A DNA stretch of 64,000 bases from Mesaphorura yosii (lineage: Eukaryota; Arthropoda; Collembola; Poduromorpha; Tullbergiidae): the NCBI GenBank assembly GCA_009869945.1, contig WIXG01000374.1, positions 1 through 64,000 of the forward strand, read 5' to 3'. Shown in pieces: positions 37,601-49,660 of this stretch. Within the stretch, counting starts at the first letter, position 1; every line of letters begins with the position of its first letter. The notes beneath the pieces are model-generated. The model saw nothing but the letters and a program-made list of their open reading frames with translations, was not told the origin of the DNA and did no database searches. A program made the translations under genes and the position numbers.

Positions 37601-40600
37601 ACGCAGGCTGCAGGGCCAAAAGTGTAAAATTATGTAAAGGAACTTACAAAATGCGTGCATTATGTACGGGTTCACTGCGGTTAACTTGCGTTCAGACAAA
37701 TATGACATGACAGCTCGGCTGAAGGGCAAGGGAACATTGCAAGCAGACAGGTGCAACTGAATCTTTTCAGATTATGAAGAATGGAATGGAAAATGGTCGA
37801 CAGTGAACTTTTCCTTTGCGAGTTACAACTTCCATCAAGTGTGAGTGCTATGTAAAGGGCGGTTCCAAGGTTACGCTACCCTCAAGGAACCAGAAACAGT
37901 GCTGCTCGGTTTTCGGTTGCACGTACCCTTGCCGAATAATGTAACTCACAAATGCAGGAACGCGCACACGGCCTGTACGTGCTTTCGCTTGCAGTACTGG
38001 AATTTTCCTCCATGCGTGATCTAGACATCTGAAACTTTAACGGACAAAAAGCTGATGGAAGAAAACTCGAGCCTCAACAACACGAACAACACTGCGTAGA
38101 TTGGACTTGAGGCCTGTCATCACGAGCTCAATTCTGTTAATTATGGTCAATCTCGCTCTCATGTCTGACCACCGCTGCATGGCAGACTCGCTCTTGAAAT
38201 AATTTGTCACGACGATGAACGCTTTGTGCCTAGCCCAGATTCGCACGGCACATCCTGCGCCGGTTGCGTCGCCGCATGAATGTGTCAATGAAAACGAAAT
38301 TAGTTCGTGCAAATTATTGAAAACTGAAAAAAAAACTTTCATTAATTCATCACATATTTGCTTTGAAACTGCCCAATCTCAATTCTGTGACAAGGTTCCC
38401 TTCAGCTTGAACCATCACTTGCACTGATGAATGGGAATTTTCCACCTCAACAGACCTCACTTTGAGGAGTTTGGTTTTCTTAAAGAGAAACTCTTTCCTA
38501 CTAAGAAAGGCGTTTAAAAATAGGAACTTGCAAAACCAAAATTGATTAGTTAGAAAGTAAGTTGTAAAAAATGTAAACGGTATCTGTTAGTTTTGGTTTC
38601 AGTCATTTTATGACACTCTTTTTAGGCAAGGCTTCGTGTCAGAAACGTCAGCGTGAGCACTTTTTGGATTCTGTGGTCAGTATCTTTACCAGTTGAAAGG
38701 AGCTTGATTGATTCAAATTGGTCCCAAGTGATTGTCACACCGCTGCAAATAATGATGGCGCAATTGGGGGCTAATGAGAACGAGGATACTATATTTCTCA
38801 TAAAAATGTGAACCATTCTTAAGCCCTCTGAGGTTGAGATTTGGGATCAGAATGGCAAGTGAATGTTGAACAGGTAAGAAAACCCAGTAGAAAATTGACA
38901 CAAAGCGCAACATCTTTCAAGTTGTGGTGGGATAATTTGCTGCTTGATCCGTTAGAATAATTAGATAGAAGATAGATATAAAAATTTGTATTTCTACATG
39001 AATCCAGCTCGAGACCAGCCACCATCCAGTCTGCATTGCGTTGGACGTAACAATGGTTTACGCAAATCACGTTCCCCATCTCCATCTCTAAGCGTGTGAC
39101 AAGGCTTCCTTCAGAATGAAGCTATTTACGTAATCAAAATATTGAAGAGAACGCGAATGAGATTGGCACAATCGGCCAAGATGTAATCGGGTGCTAATTT
39201 TCCATCGAGTCAGATGTAGTAAAAAATTCTTAGCTCAACTCGGAGGGAAAAAAATGGTGGCCAAGTTGAAGCGTGAAAGTTTTGCTGTTTACAGATCGTA
39301 TAAAAGAACGTCCTTGAATGAATTTTAACAAATTGCGGGCGCTACTTGTGAGCAATTAGACTGATTTAGACGTCATTATTGACTGAATAGGTATGTGCAT
39401 AATCTCCACTCATATACAAAGCGTCTCAAGTATTATGCTCACTTGATGCGCATAATTGCTTAAGATGAAGTGCAAGTGACGGATTTGCACAAGACTCGGC
39501 CTATACAAATGACCAAGAGAGTTCGCGCATGCGTGTCGCTTCATAAGATGCAAAATTCGTCTCATGATCGGCTTGCATGTTTAAAAAAATCCATAACTAA
39601 GCCACCAATTTCACCAATTTGGTAGTGACTAATGAGACTCAAAGGTCTTTCATTTATTCACACGGATGTATACTTAATTAAAATAGCAAGTACAAAAGTC
39701 CACCTTCGACCAGCATCCAACCTGTCATTGTTCGTACAGATCATCGGTTCGTGCGATCTCAAGAATTGCATGCAAGCATTCGGCACACTTTCTTGATCAT
39801 GTTGTATCCCAATGCTCATGCTCAAATTATAGCTCTTGGCTCGCATTGCTGAGTGACTCATTTCTGTTTAAGTGTGGTCTTGCTCGAAGTACTTTGTTTT
39901 TGTTTTTAATTATCGAATCAAGCTAAGCAAATACTATAATGAGACGACTGGCTCCACTTCCAATCATAAATCTGCACGAATATATGAGTCGCAAAAATAT
40001 TGACTCATGCTTCTTGATTAAACCGCAATGACTCGAAAGTTTACAAAGGACAAAGAAGAGGGAAGCCCTTGGCAACATTTGTGCTTCGTGCTAAAAGTTT
40101 CTGGAAATACGAGTACCCATGATATTTCTGTTTACATAAAAGCTACCGACTTTACCGAGTCAAAGATTTCCAGGCCATTTAAATCGAAGTACAAAAGATA
40201 GTGCATAACCGATTCAAAGTGGAATACAAGCGAGGATCCAGCAATCTGCACACCATTCTACGCAGTGCGTGGCTTCTTCAAAACAATTGAAAGCAACTCA
40301 GAATGTACTCGAATCGATTCTACGGCGGTTGTCACATTCATTTCGCCATTGTTGCATAAATTTTCCTTCCCAAGGTTAACTTTACTCGCCTTGTAAACCA
40401 AACAATACCACGACAAATTAATGGCTTAAATATAAATCTTAATCAGCTTAGTAAATGTACCTGTTGCACTTGAATGAAGGAGCAATTATCAAATCGCACA
40501 CTCAAGACATTCGCAAGGAATGATGTCCACAAGACTGCAGCCCACATGTTACAACGAAGATTTGCTCGTGCGACAGAAAGCATAAACTCATTACATGGTT

Positions 40601-43600
40601 GAATTTGCGTCGACTTATCGCCACGTTTATTACATCGACATGTCATCTTAATTTAAGTGGCAATGAACGTCGTGCGTAGTTTCCATCCCGTACCTTGTAC
40701 AAGACTAGTCTCGCGACCTCGAACAATAAAAAACCTAGTACTATTGCCTCACTTGTGCGTATCAAAGGCTTTGATAGCAAATCTCCTTCTTCATAGCTTT
40801 CCAGCGCTGTTCGTTAAGAGAATATCCACGAAAGAAATTTGACTTTCTTCATAAAGGCATTGACTTAACACAAAGAGTTAAACGAGAAACGATAATAGCC
40901 GAAGGGATGAGTTAAGGCCACTCCATTAGTCGCTCATGACTGGGAAGTTTGCAATGTTGAATTCCTGATTTCAGTTTGCATACAAAGATCGCAGATCAAT
41001 GGCTTTTGAGCGAATCATCAGCTCTCAGCTGGCGTGGACATTCTGTTTATACTGCCAAACTCAAATTGACCATTGAGAACTGTGCATTAAGCACAGTTTA
41101 GTGTTGATCATCATAGTACTATTCAATGTACAGCAATTCAAATACATTCGACCAACAAAGTGCACACATCGTTGTTATCTGTTGTGAATTTCATCGTATT
41201 GCCTACTTTAATGCATCTGACACGATCAAAACCAAAATGTATGTCTAGTCAGCGTGGCAGGCCTGCATCAAGTTCAAAGTATAAAATGTGCAAATATTTT
41301 CGCACACAAGACTCGTGGTAAAGAACTTTACAAAGTAATTTTATTTTTGATGGCAATAATCTCTCTCAAATATCCTGCGGTCATTCTCTTTTTTGAATAT
41401 GACCATAATAAAACCCTTTCTTACACTTTCGAAGGTAAACGAGCCTCTCACACAGCACAGCTTTCGTGTGTTTTGCATTAATTTATTTTGAAACTTTAGA
41501 CGACATCAGCCTGTGATGTTTATGCTTGGACTGCTCGTAGTCGACGTGTGAATATGCAATGAGGAAAACTGTACTTTGTATGAATGTAAGAATGAAATGA
41601 CAAGGTTATGACTTGTCATTTCAAAGTCATAATCATGCAGTCGACATCATAACAATGTGACTTGCATGACAGACTAGTCTGCTTCCATGCGGCTGAGGTT
41701 CAGTCTTCGAGAACTCGATCGCGGGACTTAAATGACAAGAATCATTTGATCGTCACAACATCGACCAAGTGAGTCATTAAAACTGCGCGTGCACACCAAA
41801 ACAAATTGAACATTGTACATTACATCCAATAAATTAGTCATTCTTCCTCGAATAACAAAAAATAATTTTCATCAAAACTGATCCGCAGCTCTCTGGCGTG
41901 AAATCTTGAATACACATGCACTGATCAGAGCCCTGCACTAAGCACTAGAGCAAATGTAGATGGGCCGAGCCGAGCAGAGTGCAGAGAGATTAAGTGCGTA
42001 GTATTTTGTTTGTTCACAAAATATGGAATGCTGCAGATAAAAGAACTCAATGAATCACATATAAAATTAAATGGAATGAGCCTCACAGGCGAGGAGCGGT
42101 GAGAAATATTTTTCCAGGCAACTGACTAAATGAATACTCGTAGGATTGGGATGAATCTGTTCAAACAAGGAAGTTCAGTTCAGAGTCTCATTGCTCATGT
42201 TTCATCATCTCTGTTCTCTGCTTTCCTGTTCGACTCGGTCAAGAAATTTAGGGCGGCGGGCTTCGCTTCATAATGATGACAATACAATAGAGATTCGCTT
42301 TTTGTGCTGTTTGGGATGAAATTCGTGATAATTTTTTGAAATCATAATCAAGACGCTTGTGCCCAGATTTGGGTGATGAGTCTATTTTTGATTTAAGTTA
42401 TTCTGCACCCCACACCACAAAATACTTGTAGTTAGTGGCTATGCCAAGCTGTACAATGCACGCATGACGAGTGCAATTGGGTTATCTCAAAGTAGCATAA
42501 CCATTTTTTCGTAAGTGTGTAAGTGGCATGAACACAAAACGTGTATGACCTGCACAGATTCTTCAGGCGAGTGCGCATATCAACAAAGCAAACCAGTTCC
42601 TCTTCTTGAACAAAGCCCAACTTTCATTTTTCTTCAGTTTCTGAATGTACAAATTAAAGAATCTGGTCTCAAACAAAGGTTGAGGTTTAAAATTATGAAT
42701 GCTTTGCGATTTGCAAACTGCACACTGAGATTCCTCCTTTTGTATGGCGAATTTCAATTAGTGCAACATACTTTTCTTCTCTGAATAGCATTGGGAACAT
42801 GATAGCTGATAATTAATAACTTCGTTGAAATTTGCCCAAATTAATCAATTCGCTCGGAATGCCACATATCATCAGAGTGCATTTCCTGATGAATGGGAAT
42901 AAGCGTATCTCATGTGTTCAAGTGCTTAAAATTCGTGCAGCTTTTTGTTCCACAAAACCTGACGAAAATGACAAGTTCCCAAGCTCTAAGCGAATTAACT
43001 CCAGGATTGACTGCGAAGCCACAGCTTCCCCACTTAGCCAATATGAAACAAAAACACCATTCGTGCCAAGACACTTGAATTGGTTCAACAAATTGAGGGA
43101 GTTTGAAGGCGAAACGGCATTTTTTTGATAGTCGTTGCACGATGAACTTGCTACTGCTCACTGAATTTGATAATGACTGTGTATGTGTCTACACGTTAGG
43201 TACTATTATGTAATTAGTGAGAAAAAAGACGCACAAACTTTTCACAGAAATGCAGAATACACGAATTGAGCAGAAATGAGAAAAAAGTGTGTGAAACGTA
43301 GCAATTCATTCATTGTTGGATTGTCAAGGTTGTTTTGATGATGATGATTGGCAAATCCATGTTGCAATTTTTACATCATTAAACAACGTCACAGACAGAC
43401 GGACACTGGCACACAGTGACAGCATTATGTGAGTGCGGGCTACTCGCATCCACCACACGAAAACGCGTGCTTTGTTGTAATGCGTGTACTACTTGTTGGC
43501 CTACAGTAAATCTTGTACATGGCATTTCTAATTACTCGTACACACACGAGGCATACATTGGTGGAAAATAAAAGTATCTCGCTTAACAAGACATGCGCCT

Positions 43601-44325
43601 AATTAATAAGCATGTGCCAGGCCTCCTGTCCCCTGAAAGGCCACTGCTAAGCGAATGCAGCGCAATGGATTTTAATGCGAATTCAGAAGGAGAGAAGGGA
43701 ATTGCAGTACACTCTAAACACAGAATTTATTTGCATGCGTTAAATCGTGAAACCCATACAAGTGAAATAAATTAACATAAATCTCTCACCCCATAAGAAT
43801 TATAAACGGTCAGCTTAAACTCAAAAACGCAAAGGGCACGACACAATTACAAAAAATGAATGTTAATGTTGAGGTAATTTATACTTGTCTGTGCTTCAAG
43901 TTCCAATTACACAATCAAAGGCCTTGACTTGGCCTCATTGTTACGACATTTGCTTCACACTGGCCCTACAATGCCGGAATCGCATGACTGCACACGCATC
44001 CAGCACTCTGACGCTGTGGTGAGATTCCATTTCAAGCTTTAATTTGTTTCACTCGCAACGTTCTACTCACACAAAAACTCTTGATCGCAATATGAACAAA
44101 GAATGCATCTCTCATCGCAAAAATGAATTAAATTTGTGTGTGGTTTCTTGAGGTTAGCCAAGATCGCATGAGGAAGTATGGGTGCCAATGTCACGTTCAG
44201 CAAGAGTAACGCCAGGAATTAAAAATGGGTTGAGTTGAACATTGTGACCAAAAAATCTGAAAAGACTCACCGCAGCCGGCAACAGCAACGAAAGAATTGC
44301 CTACCATCGTCTTCTGGCTTTTCAT
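31635..44325 (-). CDS. Class B scavenger receptor (CD36 family)
   Basis: CD36-family proteins are two-pass membrane receptors with a large extracellular loop that bind or move lipids and other ligands. Exons on the minus strand are 44325-44271, 36140-36049, 34750-34584, 34500-34359, 34005-33530, 33411-33290, 33010-32892, 32806-32681, 32610-32428 and 31805-31635; all phases agree (550 residues). The N-terminal membrane helix is about residues 11-42 (VAGILFLIFGILTVLFF). The ectodomain shows family signatures: TETFELWRKPP, NVTNPEAYL, LKEFGPYTY, INRWDGK, CNAIRGTDATGFPSM, FRYYPAGRTF, NECFC, GVFNISAC and SPVFLSWPHFLHGDP. The C-terminal helix is about 460-480. The cytosolic tail is about 70 residues and rich in Asn, Gly and Lys, longer than usual. 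The frame is open upstream of ATG 44325, so a longer N-terminus is possible. The family is certain; the subtype (croquemort-, SCARB1- or SNMP-like) is not. Confidence 0.9.
33074..33092. repeat. AAT trinucleotide microsatellite
   Basis: Six tandem TAA/AAT units in the CD36-family intron between the exons at 32892-33010 and 33290-33411. It is a simple repeat. Confidence 0.85.
36141..44270. other. 8.1 kb first coding intron of the CD36-type gene
   Basis: This lies between the exon encoding the first 18 residues and the exon encoding most of the first membrane helix. I see no nested gene comparable to the one in NAA15. It contains a perfect 12-bp hairpin at 41593-41623. Confidence 0.6.
41593..41623. 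repeat. Perfect 12-bp hairpin in noncoding DNA
   Basis: TGAAATGACAAG (41593-41604) and its exact reverse complement (41612-41623) flank a 7-base loop. It lies in the long CD36-family intron. The stem is too short for a typical microRNA precursor. It may be a protein-binding dyad, a remnant of a mobile element, or chance. Confidence 0.75.
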
Positions 44326-44697
44326 GTACTGTACCTTTGTACTTGTGTAATCGTGAATCAAGTCATTAAGCAGTTCCTCCAAATAAAAAATTAATGCCTT
44401 CTTGAATTGCGTCGTACGCTCTGAGCTTACGTACGCTTTTCTTGGAACAATAGTCGCTGACAAGTCTGAAGGTCCTGTTTCTTGGTCAAAGTCCAAACAG
44501 AGATTAGTCCAAGATTTTAAGTCAAATATTTGAGAATTGCGTTAACATCATAATTTCAATGTGAATTGTTTTCCTTCGACCATACGGATAATGCGGAAGC
44601 GAAGTGAGCACTGATGGCAGAAATCAGTAGAGATTAGAGATAGAGAAGATTCCTAACCTTGTATGTTAGCTTTAGTCTCCTTGGCCTTCTCTGGCTG
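44271..44697 (-). other. Possible 5' coding extension or 5'UTR exons of the CD36-type gene
   Basis: The first CD36 exon stays open upstream of its ATG back to an AAACAG acceptor at 44475. About 40 bases at 44697-44658 form a possible extra exon with a CAAG|GTTAGG donor in matching phase and a peptide starting QPEKAKETKANIQ. Together these would lengthen the cytosolic N-terminus by more than 60 residues. CD36 proteins normally have a very short N-terminal tail, so this may be untranslated. Confidence 0.3.
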
Positions 44698-46015
44698 CTG
44701 CCAGAATGGTATACACATAATTTATTGCTGTGAAGCTGAACCTGGCTGTGCGACCAACTCAGCAATCGTTCGTTAGACAAGAAGCATGTATGCGACGCAG
44801 TGAATGCAAATGAGCTCTGAATTGGGTGTTCAATAGAGTTATTGATGAATTAAAAGTGTGTCATGTCTCATTTAAAGCTGATGGCTTGATGTGCATTTTA
44901 ATTAGTTCGTGCACAATTCGATGCAGCAAATGTTTGAACATGATGCAGACACACAAATATTCTCAGTCATTCTAGCATCTGTTTTGTTCTATTGCAGCGT
45001 TCCAAACATCCCTCTGCGTCTTCCTACTAATCTTCATGAAAGACATCCCCAATATACTGGCCATGCGTCGAAGATTTATTTAGCGCGTATGTGATTGTAT
45101 CGTCGCCAAATAATTACAAGGGGCATTTTGTATAGCCTTCAAAGAAAACCGAGCATTGGACTGGACTTTAAGATATGACGATCAGAATGAGTGAATAAAC
45201 GGCTGCTCTCGAAGTTGCAGAAGTTCAATTGGGGCACTTGTGCTAATAATCCGAGTTGGTAGTGTCCGGTGAGTGATTGGAAACTTGTAAACCGAATATA
45301 GCAGAAGCAAACCAGAGTTTGGCATAAAAATCATAAAATGGATGTAACATTTTACGTGTAATTAATCCAGAAGAGTACGCGTGCTCGATGTCTAGCATTA
45401 TACTGTAGTGCGGCTTGTAAATAGTTGCGTGCTGCACTTTTTAACTGATAAGCGCGATCACGGGACAATGAAGCAGGAATAATGTGTATCACAGACTCAG
45501 AGCATGACAGTGATTGGCCCTGGCTGGCGTCCTCATGATAAATTCTCGTTGCCAGCAACATGCGCAATCATAGCCATGCATTGATTTCACAGAAATTCTG
45601 ATATTTTGACACGGCATGTCAATAGCAAAGTGGTTGAACTCGAACTTTGGATCGTCGTCAATCGATATTCACAGACATGCAACATTCGAATTTTTAAATC
45701 ACGTCGTGTATGTCAATGAAACTTCGATGACTTGCGGACAGGAGCAAATTGGTAATTAGCAACGGGACAAAAAATTGACTTACAGAGACAACAGGTTCGC
45801 TTCACAACTGCCATCGTTAGTCTTCAGATGATGAACTTGACGAAATCGAAGTGGATGCACTGATTAGGTCGACGTCTTAAAATATTAAACTTGCTATTAA
45901 GGCACTAAAATCACACACGTTAAGTATAAAAGGCGAGGAATTAAAAGACTAAAATGCCAGAATCTCAATTGACGAAATGTCTGCTCATTGTTAAAATAAA
46001 ACTTTAATGCTTCTA

Positions 46016-46258
46016 AAACTGGAACATGGGAAGACGCCGCAGTTCAGATCGAGCTAAGAATTCAGAGCAAAGCCGACGCGGTCGGATGAGACTGCACTTG
46101 TGCTTGAGGCTCCGTGTGCTGTATGTTCCCTTCTGTCGCTCAAACTCGATTGAACTTTGTTGCAGTTGAGAAATTTGTGAGTCGATGAAAAATGGTAAAT
46201 GACTGCCGTTGTTGTTCTTGTCTGACTCAAATGGCTTCTTTTCTGGAGATAAAGCTGA
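46016..46258 (-). other. Candidate terminal exon of an unidentified minus-strand gene
   Basis: After a pyrimidine-rich TTTCAG acceptor, one frame reads LSPEKKPFESDKNNNGSHLP and continues for 80 codons to TAG. A second frame is also open for most of the length, which weakens the case. No upstream partner exon was found, and I recognise no family. Confidence 0.22.
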
Positions 46259-49200
46259 AACAAAAAAGGGTAACTTTTAATAATTCTTCTTAAAGGCACT
46301 TACTCAGACTTTAGGCCGGTGCATGCAGTAATGCAGTGCTGCGTGTGGTGTGGATGGATATGGAAAATGTCACATGCTAGAATGGCACTTGTGGGAAGAA
46401 CGTATGAGCCATTCGAATGTGATACAAAGTATGTTCTCAGAAATTATAAATAGACGGGCAAACCTCATGTTTGGTTGTTTGAAAGGCCCGTCTCCAGCAA
46501 CAAAGTTATGGAGTGCATGGACCCGGCAGGCCCAACAAGGGGCTTCAACAAGAGGCTGTATATACTTCAACAAGAAAAACAAATTTCAATGCGCAGTCTG
46601 TCAAGAAACTGAAACGTATTTCCAGAAAAGACGCGGGCCGATGAAGGAAAAATGACATGAGTCGGGCTGAAATACTTCACATTGGGCGATGCACCACGAA
46701 AACATTAGATGTCCATAAACTTGCCGTATCTGTGCATAAACCTGCACCTAAACAACTTTGACAGTGAACCTCCCCGAACTCATTATACTCCTTTTGCCTG
46801 GTACTTACTAGCGCTCCCATTGTTGAGTGTCTTTTGCATTGACGACATGTGCGTAATTGGATTACACGGTCGCACTATAAATGCGCAGAGTCCGAAATCC
46901 CATAAAATGCAAGCAAATTGACAAGAATTACTCCCAAGCCTTGCTACCCTGCATTCTAACTGAATAATGCAGCATGCAGTATAAATTTTCAACCTTAGAA
47001 TTGAAAGGCGTCAGGAAAATTAGTTTTTGTCATTCCTGAATTGTCAGAGGGCGTGTGAGAAGTGAAGCCCAAGCCAACAATATGCAACGGAAGAAGGCAA
47101 CAGCAGAAAAGGTCTCCCTTTCTGTTTGAAATTTGACCAGTTTCTAAGAATATATTTTCACCGAACAAAATTCTATGCGAAGGGCGAAAACGTTTAACGT
47201 TTAAAACAATTCCCATGTGAATAATAACAATAACAATATTTCAAACACGGCGTGGCTACGAAAAGATTTCAAAGATGAGAAAAATTTACTCATTGCTTTA
47301 AAGTTTAAAGACTTTACGACAAAATGCTTAAACTTAAAGAGAATTCGGACTTTATGAGTTCTGGCTAACCGAATGCAAATATAGGCTTGGATCAGACATC
47401 AGAGTAAAGTATGCAAGCAAGGCAGTGCAGACATGAACGTGACTTTGCCGCTTCCTAGTAATCGCGTTCATTGCAAGCGAGTTGCAAGAATCCAGTCTGT
47501 CATGGGCCAATTACAAAATAAATTGCAACGTCTGTCTTGTCGTCGTGCTTGTGCTGTTGTGTATGATCGGGCAAGAAACTCGTTTCATTGAACCGTTTTG
47601 CAATAATATGGCCGTGCCAGAGACTAACAACTGACGCAGCAAGGAAGAAAATTACGTACAGGAACAGTTACACGACTTTACGCTGCAATTGCACAGATTC
47701 ACGATTCGCGAAGAATGTAGTACAGTTTCGAGTTTCTTTTTATAACTTCACAGCTTCTCACAAAACACAACAATCAGTCGCAAGTCGCAAGTCTCTCTGT
47801 TTGAGGAATGAAAGATCAATTTAACACCGAATTACATAAGACGTGCTCTCACCAATACTCCAAAAGAGAAACAGTAATACGTAAAACTTGGCAGTAAAAA
47901 GAAGTAGGAACTGCGAACTTGAGACAAATGCTAGTGAGGGTTAGCGAAATATTCTGCCAACAGGACTCGACTCCGGCTGAACGCTCTGAAATTACCTGTC
48001 ACTTGCGAAGAAGCATGGACGATGAACTGAAGAGTCGATAGAGACACAACTGCACAATGACACGGCGTTATCAGTTGGTTGATGTGATTACTCGAATTTT
48101 TGCGTGCAACAGGTGACCGAGAAGAACAACGCACTGTCCGCAGAAACAGTGTCGCTCAATCTGCGCATGTACGGTTTGTCCAGCCCAAGCCCTTTAATGC
48201 GCAAGGCGAACAAAGCGAGTCGTAAACACAGCACACGCAAAACTTGAGACGGTTTTGTTTTGGTCGTTGCTCCTGTTCGCTGCTCTCCAATTGAGACAAA
48301 TACTGGATGAATGACTGGATGCTATTCTTAGCTCTGGGAGGAGGTCAATCCAAGGCACAGAATTCGAGCCAATTAATTGAAGCGAGAATTACTCGAACGA
48401 ATGCGTGGTCGCAATAAATGATGCTAATGTTAAATGCTAAGCTATAAACTGGTCTCGGTCCCACAGAGTTACAGACGACTACAGACAGATTTCTTCTGTG
48501 TCCATTTCACTACTGACTCTCGACAGTCTAATCTTCAACTCTTTGAGTAGATCTCAAATAAACACAGCAGGACACACTACCGTAGCTTGAATCACGACAT
48601 TAAAGAACCCACAAAAGAGAACAACAGCACTGAAAAGAAAAGGTGAGCGAGCGATTGCTATGGCTGTTGCAGGCAGAGTACAAAAAATACTTCACTCTCA
48701 TCATCTTCTACAACAACTCTCGTCTTCTTTCATGCCCTTCTAACAACCACTTTGTGCAGTGATCATTCACACTCCAATGCAGTCGTATGCAACGCAATGC
48801 TAATCTTGAACTGTACGCTCGAGAGTTCGCGTACTGACAACTGGCATCTTTGCCAAATACGTGCGAGATAATACGTTCGTGGGAGAACTTGTTGTACGTG
48901 CTCGGCTCGCTCGTTTGCAAACTCATTGCGGTTTCTTTACCACTTACCCTACGTAGAGACCCAATAACCAAATTCAGACGCTTCAGAGGCTGCACATTGC
49001 GATCTCAGTACTTGAACGGCCCTTATCTTATCCCACATTTCGAATCTCGGTGCAAGTGCGTCTGACTGCGTTCAGCATTCTGTACCTCCGCTGAGTTTGA
49101 TAAGTTTGATTGCAAGAAGCTATCACAGAGGTAAAAGATCACAGATGCGTTTCTTGTCGCTTTCAGTGACCAACATCGCCCTAGCATTGTTGCTTTGCCA

Positions 49201-49462
49201 TTCAGAATGAGCTCAGGGGGAAACGGTATAGACTGAGGACGCAGGCTTCAGCTTCTTGTCTGGTTTTTACCTACCACAACGCAGGCAGGTATAAATGTCA
49301 ATTTATTGTGTCGTGTGACCTGAGGCTTTTAAGAATGAACACAGCTAACAATGCGTCCACCGAAAATAAAGAAATTCTTTTCAAGACCAGCATGGTTGGA
49401 AACAAATTTCACAGGGTTGAGTTAGATACATTTTTATCTAGAAATTACAATTTAGAGAAATA

Positions 49463-49660
49463 TTAGCTTTCGATTATTTCTTCCAAGTACAGATCGTCGT
49501 TGTGATGCATTCGTAGCAATGGACCCGGGTGGTTGCTGCTTCTTCGGAATCTATAATCACTGTGAAATCGAAGACTAACTGAATCTGTTTCTTTTTGAAT
49601 TGCGTGTTCGTGAGTTCTGTTCGTCATCACCGTCACCGTCGGTACCTGTACGGTCTTCAT
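49463..49660 (-). other. Unassigned short ORF, open in two frames
   Basis: An ATG-started frame of 65 codons (MKTVQVPTVTVM... ending LYLEEIIES) overlaps a second minus-strand frame that carries an acidic segment (ATEDEDRTGTDGDGDDEQ). Only one, if either, can be coding. No family is recognised. Confidence 0.2.

Noticed and set aside
45926-45935. TATAAAAGGC, a textbook TATA box
   Set aside because: No recognised first exon follows on the plus strand, and single TATA matches are common in AT-rich DNA.
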